A DNA stretch of 64,000 bases, taken from contig NC_133387.1 in assembly GCF_047511655.1 (NCBI RefSeq), positions 23,802,353 through 23,866,352 of the forward strand. Direction: 5' to 3'. Under the pieces are notes generated by a model. It ran no database searches. It was given only the letters and a program-made list of their open reading frames with translations, and was not told where the DNA came from. This document shows, one piece after another, positions 12,480-35,477 of the stretch. Each line of letters starts with the position of its first letter. The stretch's first letter is position 1. This DNA comes from Castor canadensis (lineage: Eukaryota > Chordata > Mammalia > Rodentia > Castoridae). The translations under genes and the position numbers were made by a program.

Positions 12480-12850
12480 AAGTGTTTTCTAAGAGACTGC
12501 TATGTACCAGACACTATGGTCTCAGGCACTGGGGGTATATGCAGTGAGCCACACTGGAGGGTAGAATCTCACGAAAAACGTGGATAATAAATGAGCAAAT
12601 CTGTAAGGGACAAACCTAAGGGCTTTGAAGAATAACAAAACATGGTAAAGAGGGAGAACATGATTAGGACAGAATACCTATAAGGTCTTTCTTATAAGGG
12701 ACATTTGAGCAAAAAAAAAAAAAAAACAGAGAACAAAGTGAGGTAGTAAGCCACAGGAAGTTCTTGAGAATAGAATAAAAGAAAACCCTGGATGAATGAC
12801 CTTAGTATCGTCAAGGATGAGTAGGAAGTCCAAGATGGCAAGAATGGCTG
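12480..12850 (+). repeat. Ancient mammalian interspersed repeat
   Basis: Begins with the CTATGTACCAGACACTATGG type motif shared by old L2/MIR-age elements, then follows a diverged consensus that recurs at 13440-13680, 28040-28640 and 30598-30900. I recognise the pattern but cannot name the family. An A tract at 12711-12726 interrupts it. Confidence 0.5.
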
Positions 12851-13439
12851 GCATGATAGAAGACTAGCAGGAGGTGAAGTGGCGGGGAGGGGGGCGGCAG
12901 GGAGAACCACATAGGGTCTTACATAATATAGTTACAGTTTGGATGTTATTCAAAATAATAGGAAGATATTAATGAACTTTCATTAAGTTCATTAATTTTT
13001 CTTGAACAAGAAAATTCTGTGATTTTTTAATATTAAAATGATGTATTTATAGAAGTGGATTTATTTCTTTCTCTTCCCTTCTCCTAGGTGTGTGTACAGC
13101 TTGCAAACTCAGGGAAATGGTGTACCTAGGGCATAAGTTCTTAGAATTTCCTTAAGGGCTTGAGAAGGGCCATTTATAATTCTGTCTTATGAAATGTCTA
13201 TAATTTCTTAAGGATAAGAAAGGTGGTAAAAACCTCCAGCATGCAGTCTAATTGCTGTCTGATATAGTGTTCACTCCCTACTAATACTTCCCTTTCTTTT
13301 TCTCTCTCCCACTAAAGAGATTTATACCAAGGCAAGCTCCCAAGTGTTTAAGCAGCCCAAAGTAAAAAGGAGCTTTGGCTTGAGCCAGGCTGACTGAAAA
13401 GCATTCCGATTTCAGATTTGGAATATGCCTGAAGGTAGA

Positions 13440-13680
13440 AGCAGCAGGATTGCCTTGGATTCTACAATGGATACACTGGATGTATAGTGTGAGGGAATGA
13501 GAGAAATCAAGAACAATGCCAAGGGGTGTTTTCCTAAATAATCGAATGAGTGGCAATGCCACAGACTGGGTTAAAGAATGAGGCAGGAAAGGGTTTGAAG
13601 GAGAAGAGGAATCAAGAACTATTTTGAACCTGTCAAGCCTGAGATGCCTAGTAGACATCCAAGAGCAGATATAGGCTACG
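13440..13680 (+). repeat. Ancient interspersed repeat, later part
   Basis: Carries GTGTGAGGGAATGAGAGAAA and GAGATGCCTAGTAGACATCC, which match later parts of the same old consensus as at 12480. The 125-codon minus-strand open frame here (13281-13658) lies inside it and is not a gene. Confidence 0.5.
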
Positions 13681-13694
13681 ATTGCATATAGCTT

Positions 13695-13831
13695 CCATCC
13701 AGAATGTAGGCTTCAAGAGCACAGAGGCTTTTGTCTCTTTCCTTTACTGCTGTATCCTTGGAACTTTCAAGAGACTCTGGCACATAGTAGGTGTTCAATA
13801 AGTATTTCTAGAATGAATGAATGAATATGAG
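13695..13831 (+). repeat. L2 LINE 3' end
   Basis: GAATGTAGGCTTCAAGAGCA, CTGGCACATAGTAGGTGTTC and AATAAGTATTTCTAGAATGA are hallmarks of the L2 3' end, closing with GAATGAATGAAT. Confidence 0.85.
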
Positions 13832-15659
13832 CTTTAGATTTTTGTAGTTTCAAGTCTTGCTGGACACAATGATAAAAAGCAAACTGGAAACATATCATTT
13901 ATCAAGACCCAAAATACTGAAAGAAATTGCAGGTGAGCCAACTGATTTTTGCCAGAGAGATACTGACAAGAACTGATTTTTCTTCCTTCTGTATTCCAGT
14001 CTCCCACAAGTCTCCTCTTGGTACAATCTAACAGGAAGTCCATTGGGAAGGGAATGTGGGAAATGTAGTTTGTATCAGAGGGAAGCATCGGTGGCTTGCA
14101 GCAGAGAGACGATAGGTAAACAACTGGCACTGGAGGCTACTCAAGAGAAGCACAGAGTCTAAGAAGCTTCTTCCTATTATCTCAACTTAACACCAATTTC
14201 TAGATTGGCCTGATACACGCAGGACTGAAGAACAAAGGGAGGATGAGGCCAAACCCATGTGTATGAACTTTTAATATCTAGATACCTCCCCAAAGAAGGA
14301 AAGGATGGCCAAAGAACAGTATGAATTCCACTCTTGACAGAAAACAAAGTGGGAAAGTGAGAAGACAGTTCCTCAAGAACCCTTCCTTACTCCTAAACCC
14401 CCATCACCCCAACTCAACTGACATTGATGTCAGAGCTTTTGCCAGTACCGAAATTCAATATATGCTTTGGTATGAAAATGTAATGTTTGGGAATATATGT
14501 AATATATGTATATGTATATATATGGCTACTCTACCATGCAGAATCTGGGGTTATTTGGAAGAACTGAAAAAGAGGAGGGTGGGGGAAGCTTCTTCATTTC
14601 AGCCTCATCAAGATGCCAATACATCAGTATCAGTTACCTAGAGTCCACCTTTTGTGGGCGGACTCAATTATGACACAAAACTGTGACCCAGTTGTGACAC
14701 TATAGAAATATGTAAGAATTACAATTTGCCTTTTTTGTTAGACAGAGGCACCTGAACTGATCACATCTATTTCCTAAATCATTCTGTATTAAAATTGAGT
14801 CTCTTAAAAGCTAAGAATCTGCTACTTCCATCTGGTTCTATTAAACTAGCTCAAGGGAAAGACTCTCAGAAGATGAGAGAGTTATCTGAGGGCTGGGGAG
14901 GAGCCTTGAATGGGAAAGCACTCTTCTCCTATGTATATCATCTTGCCATATTGGAAATATTCAGAAATTTGCTATGGTGGGCATCTCCAGTCCCAAGATT
15001 CTACCAGAGACCTATTCCTTTCTGTACATCTTATATACTTAAATCTTTTCTTTTTGTTTCTCTTTTGGTCCTTATATCCCTGATAGTCTGGTGCTAAATG
15101 GAATGGAAGTACAGTGAGGAGAGACAGCTTCCACTCTCTTGTAAGTAGATTTCCCCACGTTTAAAAAGAACAGATATACAACTTTCATGGTCTTTATTCC
15201 TAGTTCTCAGGTTAGCTATCTCCGCTTAATCTCAGTATCTTTCAATTTCTGCCAGTCTTTTTTTGGCTTCCTCTATATGCCACAGTGGCTACTCCTGCTC
15301 ATAGAATTCAGCAGCTCTGAAAATCATCATTCCACATCATTCATCTGTGAATAATGCTGATTGTGTTCAGGCATGGTGTTGGTCAACAGATGGGGTGAAT
15401 GGGTTTGTAAACCCTATTCTACTCTCTGTCCATAGTTGGAGGGCAGGCTGCTTGACAGAGCTTCCCCCACAATTCCTGGCTTCTATCAGGTTTACATTTC
15501 TGGTTTGCTAGGAGATAACTGTCTGGAACTGCTAGGTTCTGGTTCTATGGTGTCTAAACCAATGTAGAACATTAGAACTACAGCTGTAGCATCTTTGACA
15601 GCCTGGATGTATTTATTTAAGGTGCCAATTATACCTCATCTCTTTTCCATGTAGCTTTT
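13832..15659. other. Intergenic sequence, no gene seen
   Basis: No recognisable gene or repeat apart from a short TATGTA-rich stretch at 14490-14522. Open frames at 14321-14641 and 14795-15097 show no resemblance to known families. Confidence 0.5.
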
Positions 15660-16054
15660 CTTTAGTTTACAGTTTTTATTAGCATATATTAACTGTACAG
15701 GGAGTTTTCGTTGTGACATTTACATATGTGCTTACAATGTATCTTAGCTAGATACACCGTGTCCCTCATTCTCTCTCATCCCCCTCCCCCCACCTTAGAA
15801 CAATATCAAAAGTTTCATTGTTCTAATTTCATACATGTATAAAAGTATATCCACCATATTCGCCCTCCTTCACCATCTCTGTTTATCCACCCCACACACA
15901 CTTTGTATCCACTCCTGGACAGAACCTGGTATACCTTTCTGCCCTGCATTTTTTAAAGTGTATATTGACTGTTCAAGGGGGTTTCACCTTGGTGTTTCAC
16001 ACATGTAGATAGGTATTTTAATCAGATGACTCCCCTCTCTTACTTACTCTTTCT

Positions 16055-16122
16055 CCCATCCAAGTACTTAGCTTCCGAGATCAGACTAGATCAGACGTGT
16101 TCAGGGTGGTATGGCCATAGAC
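16055..16122 (-). pseudogene. 5S rRNA retropseudogene fragment
   Basis: On the minus strand this reads as the start of 5S rRNA: GTCTATGGCCATACCACCCT, a box A/intermediate region ending TCTGATCTCGGAAGCTAAG, then a jump to TACTTGGATGGG. About 18-19 nt of the 5S sequence between AAG and TACTTGG are missing, and the 3' third after GATGGG is absent. The + strand 16-mer CTTACTTACTCTTTCT flanks it on both sides (16039-16054 and 16122-16137), with no poly(A) tail. It is a dead copy inserted by retroposition, not a gene. Confidence 0.9.
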
Positions 16123-16291
16123 TTACTTACTCTTTCTCAATTGCCCTGCTCACCCATTATTCAACAGCTTTCAGTGCATTTTGCTATATCTTCATACACA
16201 TGAAATGTATTTCAATGTTATTCACTCTATCATTCTCATCTCTTCTTCCACCTCCCCATAATCCCCTCAGACAGACCCACTATTATAATTA

Positions 16292-16400
16292 TGTTCTCTC
16301 TCTCTCTCTCTCTCCCTCTCTCTCTACTATATATACATATATAATATATATGTATATGTATATATGATCATACATGTATTTGTGTATATATTTATCTTTA
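16292..16400 (+). repeat. (CT)n then (TA)n simple repeats
   Basis: A CT tract (about 16298-16325, interrupted) runs into TATATACATATATAATATAT-type sequence. It lies inside the inverted L1 3' UTR. Confidence 0.9.
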
Positions 16401-17430
16401 AGGTGTAGCTTTTACATATGAGGGAAAACATGGCTTACTTGCCTAATATGATGATCTCCAGTTCCATCTATTTACCTGTAAACAACATAAAGTCATTCTT
16501 ACTGTGGTTGACTAGTACTCCATTAGATTATTCTAAAGCAGGCACTCTACCATTTAAGCCACACCTTCAGTCCTCTACCACATTTTCTTAATCCATTCAT
16601 CAGTTGTGGGGCATCTGGGCTGTCTCCATAGCTTGGCTATTGTAAATAGTGCTGCAGTAAACGTGGCTGTGCAAACAGACGTATCCTGGCTTACATTCCT
16701 TTGGGTATATGCCCAGGAGTGGTGTCACTGGATTGAATGGTAGGTCTATTTTTAGTTTTTTAAGGAACCTCCATACTGCTTACCATAGTAGTTGCACTAA
16801 TCTACATTCCCTCTACCAGTAAGGGTTTCTTTTCCCCACATCCTCACCAGCATTTGTTGTTATTTGTATTATTGATAAAAACCATTCTGACTAGAGTGAG
16901 GTGAAATCTCAGTGTCATTTTACAGCTAAGGATGTTAAATATTTCTTCATGTATTTATTGATCGTTTGTAATTCTTCTGAGAATTGTCTGTTCAGTTCAT
17001 TTGCTCACTTATTCAATGGGTTATTGATTCTTTGAAGGGTTGCTTTTTTTAGCTCTGAGTATATTCTGGTTATTAGTCCCTTGTCAGATATATAACTGGC
17101 AAAGATTTTCTCCCATTCCATAGACTCTCTCTTCAGTCTAGTGACTGTTTCCTTTCCTGTGCAGAGCTTTTTAGTTTCATGCAGCCCCATTTGTCAATCC
17201 TCTCTCTTAATTGTTGTGCTACTGGAGTTCCATTCAGGAAGTTATTCCCTATGCCTGCATGTTCCAGTGTTTCCCTATTCTTTCCTGTTGTAGTTTTATG
17301 GTTTCAGATCTTACATTAAGGTTTTTGATCCACTTTGAATTGGTACTAGTATAAGTTGAGAAACTGGAATTTAGTTTCAATCTTCTACAGGTAGAAATCC
17401 AGTTTTTCCAGAATCCATTTAGGTTCTAAA

Positions 17431-17476
17431 GCAATTAATAAATACTTGGGTAAGCAATTAATAAATACTTGGGTAA
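17431..17476 (+). repeat. 23-bp perfect tandem duplication
   Basis: The 23-mer beginning GCAATTAATAAATACTTGGG occurs twice back to back (17431-17453, 17454-17476) just beyond the truncated end of the L1. Confidence 0.95.
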
Positions 17477-18489
17477 GTTCAAAATATCAGCTTTTGCTAA
17501 AATTTGGTTTGGAGGCTGTGACTGGGTTCTGAGTCTAAGTTAGGTTTCCAAATGCAACCCCCTGAACTGGAAAGACTCACCTAGTCACTAATAAAAGATA
17601 GGCCTGTGCCTGACACAAGAGGAGCGTTACATGCTGTTGGCAGCTATTTGAGAAGGGAAGAAGACAAAATGGGATGAGTTACCCTTGCTTAGCACTGCCT
17701 GTGCCATTTTTTTTTAATTACAGAAGGAAAGAAGGGTGGATCTTTCTTTCTGCTCTTGCTGTCCATGTCAATGCTTCCAAAAGGGTAGAAGTTTCTATCT
17801 TATAAACAGAAATGGAAGAGGAGGAAGAAAACAGTCCCACAACGAATTCTTCCTGCCTTGCGCCCCTACCTCCTGCTCGTTGCCCCTGAGGTCACATCTA
17901 GAAGAATGCACTGTGCCACCTCTAGGTCCTCATCTTTTCTGACAAGCTGTTACCTGTGAAAGTTATGGAAGTAAAGGGATGAGGAAGAATTGTCCTTTTG
18001 TGTCTCAACACCCAAGGAATTTTAGGAAGGGGTGACCACCCTGAGTTTTGGTTGATACAGCACCCATGTCTCTGAAAGAGAAGACAAGCAATGGATGGTT
18101 TCTGTTTCTTTGAGCAAGTCCTGGCTTTTCCACAAACTCAGCTTAGAAGGGTTTTCAATCAATATGGTTTTTATCTACCTCATAATTGGCAGCCAGGGGT
18201 TGTTCATTAACTTCTGATCATTTGGATGCGTCCTAATTCTTTTCTATGACTTCAGAATTAGCACTTCAGGCGCTAATGGATGTTTAGCTTACTTTTATGT
18301 GATTTTGTCCCTGCCCATGACTTATGTGGCTTTCTCCTGGTTCTTCTCCAACCTCCGGCCTCTTCTTTCAGTGTTTTTACACCATCTACTTATGATCCTT
18401 TTTCTTCAATGTTTGCATAATTGGGGGTTCTGCACTAAACCTTTTCAGCTATCTCTTTTTAGCCCATTTTTTTCTTTTTCCCTTTTCTT
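17477..18489. other. Intergenic sequence, no gene seen
   Basis: Apparently unique sequence. Short open frames at 17736-17942 and 18299-18538 are low-complexity or unremarkable. Confidence 0.5.
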
Positions 18490-18612
18490 TTTTTTTTTTT
18501 TTCTCTTTTTGAGACAGTTGCTGTGTAGCCCAGGCTGACCTTGAACTCATGATTCTTCTGCCTCAACCTCTAAGTTCTGGGATTACAGGCTTGCAATACC
18601 ACACCTGGCTAG
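18490..18612 (-). repeat. B1 SINE
   Basis: Inverted B1 monomer: T tract, GAGACAGTTGCTGTGTAGCC, AGGCTGACCTTGAACTCATG, TCTGGGATTACAGGC, ending ACACCTGGCTA. Confidence 0.9.
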
Positions 18613-18709
18613 TCTCTCATTTTTCCCTCTTGCTCTCATCTACTCCGGTGGCTTCAATTAAGATACATACTTGGGTGCTGACTCCCATATATGAAATTCC
18701 ATTCTAAAT

Positions 18710-19010
18710 GTCTTAATCTGTTCAGGCTGCTATAAATTTCTCACAGTTCTAGAGGCTAGAGATTCAAGATCAAGATGCTAGTGGATTCCACACCTGGTAA
18801 GGGCCCGCTTCCTTGTTCATAGATGATGTCTTTTCACTGTGCACTCATATGGTAGGAAGGACAAAGATGCTTCCTGGGTCCTTTTGTAGAAGGTCATTAA
18901 TAATTACCTCCCAAAGCCTCCACTGCCCAATACCCTTTTATTGGGGATTAGGGATCAACATATAAACTGGGGGAGGCAGGGCATAAACATACAATTTATA
19001 GTACCAAACT
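18710..19010 (-). mobile_element. MaLR-type solo LTR
   Basis: CTGTTCAGGCTGCTATAAAT, TTCTCACAGTTCTAGAGGCT, AAGGGCCCGCTTCCTTGTTC and ACCTCCCAAAGCC are in the order of an inverted MLT1/MST-like LTR. No internal region was recognised beside it. Confidence 0.75.
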
Positions 19011-19039
19011 CATCTCTCCTGAGCTCCAGATTCATCTAT

Positions 19040-19120
19040 TATTTTTTTATGGAGGATTGAACTCAGGGTCTCACACATGTCAAACAAGTGCTCTACACTG
19101 AGCTTTGCTCTCAGCCCTAG
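19040..19120 (-). repeat. ID-like SINE
   Basis: Inverted ID unit: GGATTGAACTCAGGGTCTCA, then GTGCTCTACACTGAGC. Confidence 0.8.
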
Positions 19121-20978
19121 ACTCATCTTTTAAACCACTTACTAGAAATGCCCTTAACTGGCCATTGTACTCAGCTGACCCAAACCAAAATTTATCATTG
19201 TCCCTCAAACTTGTTCCATCTTTTTTATTCTTTAACTTAGTCATTTGCTTTGGAATTGACTCAGGTAATGAAGCTAAAATGTGATTATTTTCATTACCCT
19301 TGGATCCAGTTGGCTATCAAGTCTTATTAATTCCTTCTTCCTGGTGTCTTTTCTTCCTCTCATGGCCACTTCTTTGCTTTAGTCTGTATCAATTTAGGTG
19401 TTTTTTGTTGCAAACCACAGAAATGAACTCTGATTAATATAGGCAAAAAAGGGAGGATATATTTGAAAGGATATTCAGAATGCTCAGGGAATTACGGGGC
19501 AAGCTGAATGACCATGCTCAGGGAGACTGGGCCTGGGGTAGCCCTGGAACACTTAGCAAATGGCATAGGTATAGTCATCTTTCATCTGTGCATCTTCACC
19601 ACACTTTCAATTTCCTGGCAGAGAGGGTAAGTTAACAAGGGCCAGGACAGTGGGGTGAGTGGTACATCTATGATTCCCACAGATCCTTACAGTCCTTAGC
19701 CCTTCCCGGTACTACCATAGCTTTCTCATCTTTGCCTCTTTCCAATAATTCTTGTTTCTTTCCAATCTATACTTCACACTGCCAGTATTTTCACAGTCCT
19801 ATAAATCTATAGTTCAAAGTATCTTCTTACTTAAATTCACTGATATCTCTCATCACTCAGAATTACCTACCAGCTTCCCAGCAGGATATCATTTTAGGAT
19901 TTGGATCCTGTCTACCTCTCTAGTCTTACCTCTTGTCATCTTCCCTCTAAATCTTTTGTCCTAGACAACTGCTGTTATGTCAGTTCCTCTAAATAAGCCA
20001 TGCCTTGTTGTATTCTCATTTATGTTTGTGCTGTCACCTTTTACAAATGGCCATGTCCTCTTCTCCTCACCTGACTAATTCACACTTTTCCAGGCTCTGT
20101 TTGTGTGTTAGTTCCATGTCTCTCCCAGGTTCTCCTCGGTCTCCATGAAGAGTTCTTCCCCTTTGCCCCATACCATTCTGAACTTCTCTCTAATACATGT
20201 GTCCAGTCTGTTGCAATCAGCACTTTCCTATCTTCTCTTCCTAGAAAACAAGTGAGTTCCTTACGGTCAAGGATTACTTTACATTTATGTTTGGTTCTCA
20301 TCAGCTAGGGTGTGTCTAACACATTACAAATGGTCAGTAAGTATATTAGTACTGACTTTGAATGCTTACCATGCAAAGCTCTGTGAGGATGCAAATAGGT
20401 ATAAAAGTCACATTTCCATTTTAAGACTCTTACTGCCCAGAAGATAAACAAGAATGGCCTTTAAGAAAGGTACAAGGAACAACATGATTGTATGCACAGA
20501 AAATAATACCTGTAGGCTAGAGTTTGGGGTGGAATTGACTGGGGAAAAAAAAGTCTTCTCTTTAGAAAGACCTGAGTAATAACATAAAGAAAGTTCAAAT
20601 GGCTAAGTAGAGTGTTTTAAGTACAGGAAATAAAAGAGAAGTGCTCACTGTGTTTGTAACATGCTTACTGTGTTTGAAGAATGGAGTGAAAATATTGGCT
20701 AAGGCAGAGATTGATTTAAGAGATATTGAACAGGTCAGTAAGGGTGGGAGCAGACTATAGCAGATTATAAGTATGTCTTTATCTTTTTCATTTTGTCTTC
20801 AACATAGAATACCTAGGCATTCTAGAGTGTGTGTTCATCACAATTTCCCTGTGTTGCCTCTAGAATCTGGAAGGGAATCATTGGTAGCTTTACAATGGAA
20901 AGTTTCCTTATCAAGGAACCTCATCTTCCTCCCTGAGATGCCCTGGTGTCCTTAAAGGTATTGTATACCAGGTCTTCT
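19121..20978. other. Intergenic sequence; one L2-like relic
   Basis: Mostly unrecognised. 20240-20345 resembles an L2 3' end (TCAGTAAGTATATTAGTACT preceded by an AAGTGAGTTCCTTACGG block). TSGA13 5' untranslated exons and promoter could lie in this stretch or in 21590-24400, but I could not identify them. Confidence 0.4.
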
Positions 20979-21092
20979 TTTTTGCCCCTCTCCTCCTCCT
21001 CCTCTCTTTGCTTCTCCCTCACCTCCTACTCCTCCTCCTTTTTTCTATTCTCTCTCTTTTCTTCCTTTTGTTCTTTCTTCCTCTTGTGTTTT
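20979..21092 (+). repeat. Pyrimidine-rich tract
   Basis: About 110 bp almost entirely C and T, with CTCCTCCTCC motifs, adjoining the T-rich end of the following inverted SINEs. Confidence 0.85.
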
Positions 21093-21094
21093 GT

Positions 21095-21590
21095 TTGATT
21101 TGAGATAGGGTCTTGCTCTGCTGCTCAGGCTGGCTTCGAACGCCCAGATTCGTGTAATTCTCCCACCTCAACACCTCACCTCCCTAGTGGTTAGGACTAC
21201 AGGTGTGCATCACCATGCTCACTTACATACATCACTTACAGCTTTTCTTTTCTTTTCTTTTTTGGTACTGGGTTTGAATTCAGGGCCTTATACTTGCTAC
21301 GTAGGTACTCTACCTCTTGAGGCATGCCCCCAGCCCTTTTTGTTTTCATTTTGCTTTTTCAGGTAGGGTCTTGAAGCTTTGCTCAGGGCCAGCAGTGGAC
21401 TGAGATCCTCCTACTTATGATCTCCCACATAGCTGAAATCACAGGTGTACCACCACACCTAGCTTATTGATAAAGACAGGGACCTTGCCAACTTTTTTGT
21501 CTGGGCTGGCCTCAACTATAATCCTCCTGCTCTCTGCCTCCCTAATTCCTGGGACTGTAGAAGTGAGCCACCATGCCCAGCCATTCAGTT
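21095..21590 (-). repeat. B1 and ID-B1-B1 SINE cluster
   Basis: On the + strand: inverted B1 (21095-21235), inverted ID (21262-21345; TTTGAATTCAGGGCC), then two inverted B1 units (about 21346-21467 and 21468-21590), each ending in a CACCACACCTAGC or CACCATGCCCAGC motif. The last three form one B1-B1-ID composite on the minus strand. Confidence 0.8.
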
Positions 21591-24398
21591 ATAGTTTTCT
21601 ATTTTTATATTCAATGTAGTTTGTGTTCATGTGATTTTCTTTTCCAGCCTTGGCTGTGCACAAGCAACATAGACTTGTAACTTCCAATATGATAACTTCT
21701 TAATTTTAGTTTTAATATATACTCAAACTGGACTTACACTTCCAGAAAAGCTAAAGGTGAAAAAATTATTTCCCCAGGGTTTAATTCAGTCTAGTCACAA
21801 ACTCTGGACAATCGTCTTTGGAGTTTATGTCTAGATAATCAAACTAGACACAAACCCTAAAAAATCACCTATAAACATGGATATATATCATTAAACCAAA
21901 TCTATGGTCTTTTTAGTGACTTGCGATGATGGGTCTTACCCATGTTCTACTTCATTTTTAAGGCCTCCATGATGTGATCCCATCCTACTTACCTCTCTTT
22001 AGTTCTTACTACTTAAAACAACAACCACTAACCTTCCATGTCTGCTGCTTCATGCGCCATCCTGTAAGGCTCTGCTCAAGTTCTCAAGCTCCTTTTCCTT
22101 TGGGAAATCTCTTCTGCTAGCCTCACTGACCTCTCTTTTCTCTAAATGTTGGGTTCCACACCCTCAGACCATTTCTCCCGTTTCTAACTATAAATATCAA
22201 AAAGTGTAACAGCATCCTCATCCTTACTTCTCCACACCCTTGGCTACAGTTGAGCATGGTTCTAAGTCAAAAGGGAGCTAAATTAAAAGATGGTAGTTCC
22301 CCAGACTCCCCCACTACTGACAAATACCAATTTATCTCATTTCAGATCTTCATGTAGGCAAGTCTCACCATTCTCATGGAATTAGGATGCCTCCTTTGAA
22401 TCATTTGGTTAATGATTTAACTTTACAGATGAAGAAGTTGAGACCTCCCACATTTAATGATCACTTCCCTCATGGTCAAATACACTTAACTTCTTGAGGG
22501 CAAAATCATTATGTTTTGTGCATTTTCTATATGTACAATATCATCTACCAGTCTTCTCTTGTTTTCCACACAGGATCAAGAATGGGGCTTGGCACACGGT
22601 GTGTGCTAAGGAAACAATATTTGGATTGAACTGAATCCCTGCAGAATATAACCTATTTAGAAACACTGAATTTGGACTGCAGTGAATGCCTGCCTTGGGT
22701 TGGCCCAATTGTCAGTGAACAGCAATGGGTCCAAAGAAGTATGCCAAGTATGTCACCTTGCTTGTTCAACTAAGTTATAAATACCACTTTATACTAACTT
22801 ACTTTGTAATCCAGAGCACTTTAAACAGTGCTAATCACCAAGTAGACTCTCATTAAATATATTTTCATTGACTGACTCCTTACAGATCAAAAACCAGAGT
22901 TGGGTCTGTGTTTCATGCAGAAATTAGAGTAGCTTTACCAACAAGAAAGCATGAGGCTATTCAAGATGAGCACTTTTGGATTGGAGAAGAGCTTTTCAAG
23001 TAGTTCTAGGTTTGAACTTGGCCTTGAAGAAGGCTATCTGGGATCCTAGGCTGCCTTTTAGACACCAATGAATCATTTTGAAAAGTGATACAATAAAAGC
23101 TATAGGAAAAGATTAATCAAAAATGTACAAACTTTAAAATGTTAAGTTGGGGTGAATTTATTTTGGGCTATCCACAAGGGGTCTCCTATCACTGGGAACC
23201 TTTTTTTTTTATTTGTATGTACATACAATGCTTGGGTCATTTCTCCCCCCTTAGGAACTTTTTTTTAAAGTTACTAAGTTATTGGTTGAAGAACCAGATT
23301 TTATTTATTTATCTGTGTGTGTGGGGTGGGGGGTGCTGAGGATTGAGCCCAGGGCCTTGTAAATGCTCTACCACTAGCTACAACCCAAGCTTTTAATTGT
23401 GGTCCAGCAATAGATAGGAGCTAATTGTCTTTGGGTGGGTTTAATCCTGGATTTAGAGTTGTTTGTGTCATGTTATAGTTAATTGACCTACCAATCACAT
23501 GGTTTGGCTATTTCTACTTTTCTTATTTTGATCCTTATTCAGCTATCCTCATTTTAAAAAGCGAGAGGGCTAGTTGAGATACTTGCAGAATTCTTCTGCA
23601 TTTTAGCTACGTTAGTCTCTGATTGGAACTATCATCAAGGAGAAAGAGGGCCGTTTATTTTCAGCATTAGCCCCCAGCATTAGCCCCATTTTACAGATAA
23701 GTAGTAAATGGATTTAAAAAGAATGAGTCAGAGAATACAAAATGCCTTATTATTACATATTGCAACTTCTTCCCCTCTTTTCCCCTTCTCCTAAAGTGAA
23801 CTGGTGTCAGGTTGGGAGTGAGGGGGAAAGTAGGTGAAAGAACCCAGTGAAATATGAAGATATTTGCTATTGATGATATCTTTATTACCCTAGTTCTAGG
23901 AAGAGAAATCTTTAGACATGATTAGGAAGAAAAGATAGCCAATAATCCAAGCAAGTTCAACAAGATTGGAAATTTAGTCATGAAGTTCCATAAACCATAT
24001 TTCTTTTCAAGTATCCATTGACTAATCATTGGCCAATCATTAAGCAAAAGCAGGACCATTTTCATGTGGAGAAAGTGTAGGCGGGTAACAATCAAAATAA
24101 TAGGTGGTCTATAAGGGTTTTACCTCAAAATAATTTCCTTAGGCAGTCTACTAGGGCGCTTCTTTGAGTGATATAAAACTTTTTTTTTTTAAGAAAGAAA
24201 CCAATTCATTGGAGTCAGCACATTTCTGAGAGTTCCCACTTGGTTAACCCTTTCCCCTCAGTTCTCTTTTCTCCAGCATGCAGGCTGAATAATGAGCCCT
24301 ATATTTGCTACACATTCAATTTTATGATCACCTGAACAAGTAACTTTCTAAGTTAGGCTCCTCGACTTAGCTGACGGGTATTGAAAACATGTAGGACT
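21591..24398. other. Upstream flank of TSGA13
   Basis: Holds an L2-like relic (22490-22640), an inverted young L1 tail fragment (23203-23250: T tract, then TTGTATGTACATACAATGCT and a C run) and an inverted ID SINE (23325-23395). A 13-bp direct repeat CAGCATTAGCCCC lies near 23662-23690. No CpG island or core promoter was seen, and no non-coding first exon of TSGA13 could be called. Confidence 0.45.
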
Positions 24399-35185
<10,787 letters not shown>

Positions 35186-35252
35186 GAACAAACCCATCAG
35201 ACCTCTCGCCTTGCTCTCCAGGGACTGAGGGGCCTGCAGAAATCACCCATCA

Positions 35253-35258
35253 AATAAA
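35253..35258 (+). terminator. TSGA13: TSGA13 poly(A) signal
   Basis: A canonical AATAAA lies 68 bp after the stop codon, the only one before the CpG island. It implies a 3' UTR of under 100 nt, with cleavage near 35270-35285. Confidence 0.85.
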
Positions 35259-35477
35259 ACCACATTGTTGCTGCTGCCACCACAGGCCTGGGCTGCCAGG
35301 CGCGGGCGGGTGGGCGTGGCGAACCCGGGGGCAGCACTGGCCCCGCCCCCTGTGCGGTGGGGGGGGGAGGAGCAGAGGGCGTGTCTGCGTCCCCAGGGGG
35401 CGAGGGCGGCCGCGCTGGTCCGGGAGGGCGGGCCTTGGCCCCGAGTGACGGCCCGGCGGCCCAACCGGCGCGAGAGC

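Larger units (their letters stand above)
15660..17425 (-). mobile_element. L1 3' part, minus strand
   Basis: The reverse complement of an L1 3' UTR (about 15665-16300) and ORF2 C-terminal half (about 16500-17425). On the + strand, TTTGGGTATATGCCCAGGAG, TTGTCAGATATATAACTGGC and CCCCATTTGTCAATCC lie in the order expected of an inverted ORF2 end. No ORF2 frame is open. The 3' UTR appears to hold two diverged copies of one module (15670-15945 and 15955-16290). A 5S retropseudogene is inserted in the second. The 5' end is truncated near 17425. Confidence 0.8.

Noticed and set aside
13281-13658. 125-codon minus-strand frame
   Set aside because: Largely inside an ancient interspersed repeat; no coding signature.
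23723-23790. ATGAGTCAG (Met-Ser-Gln) as a TSGA13 mini-exon start
   Set aside because: No GT donor in the right phase follows within the expected length.
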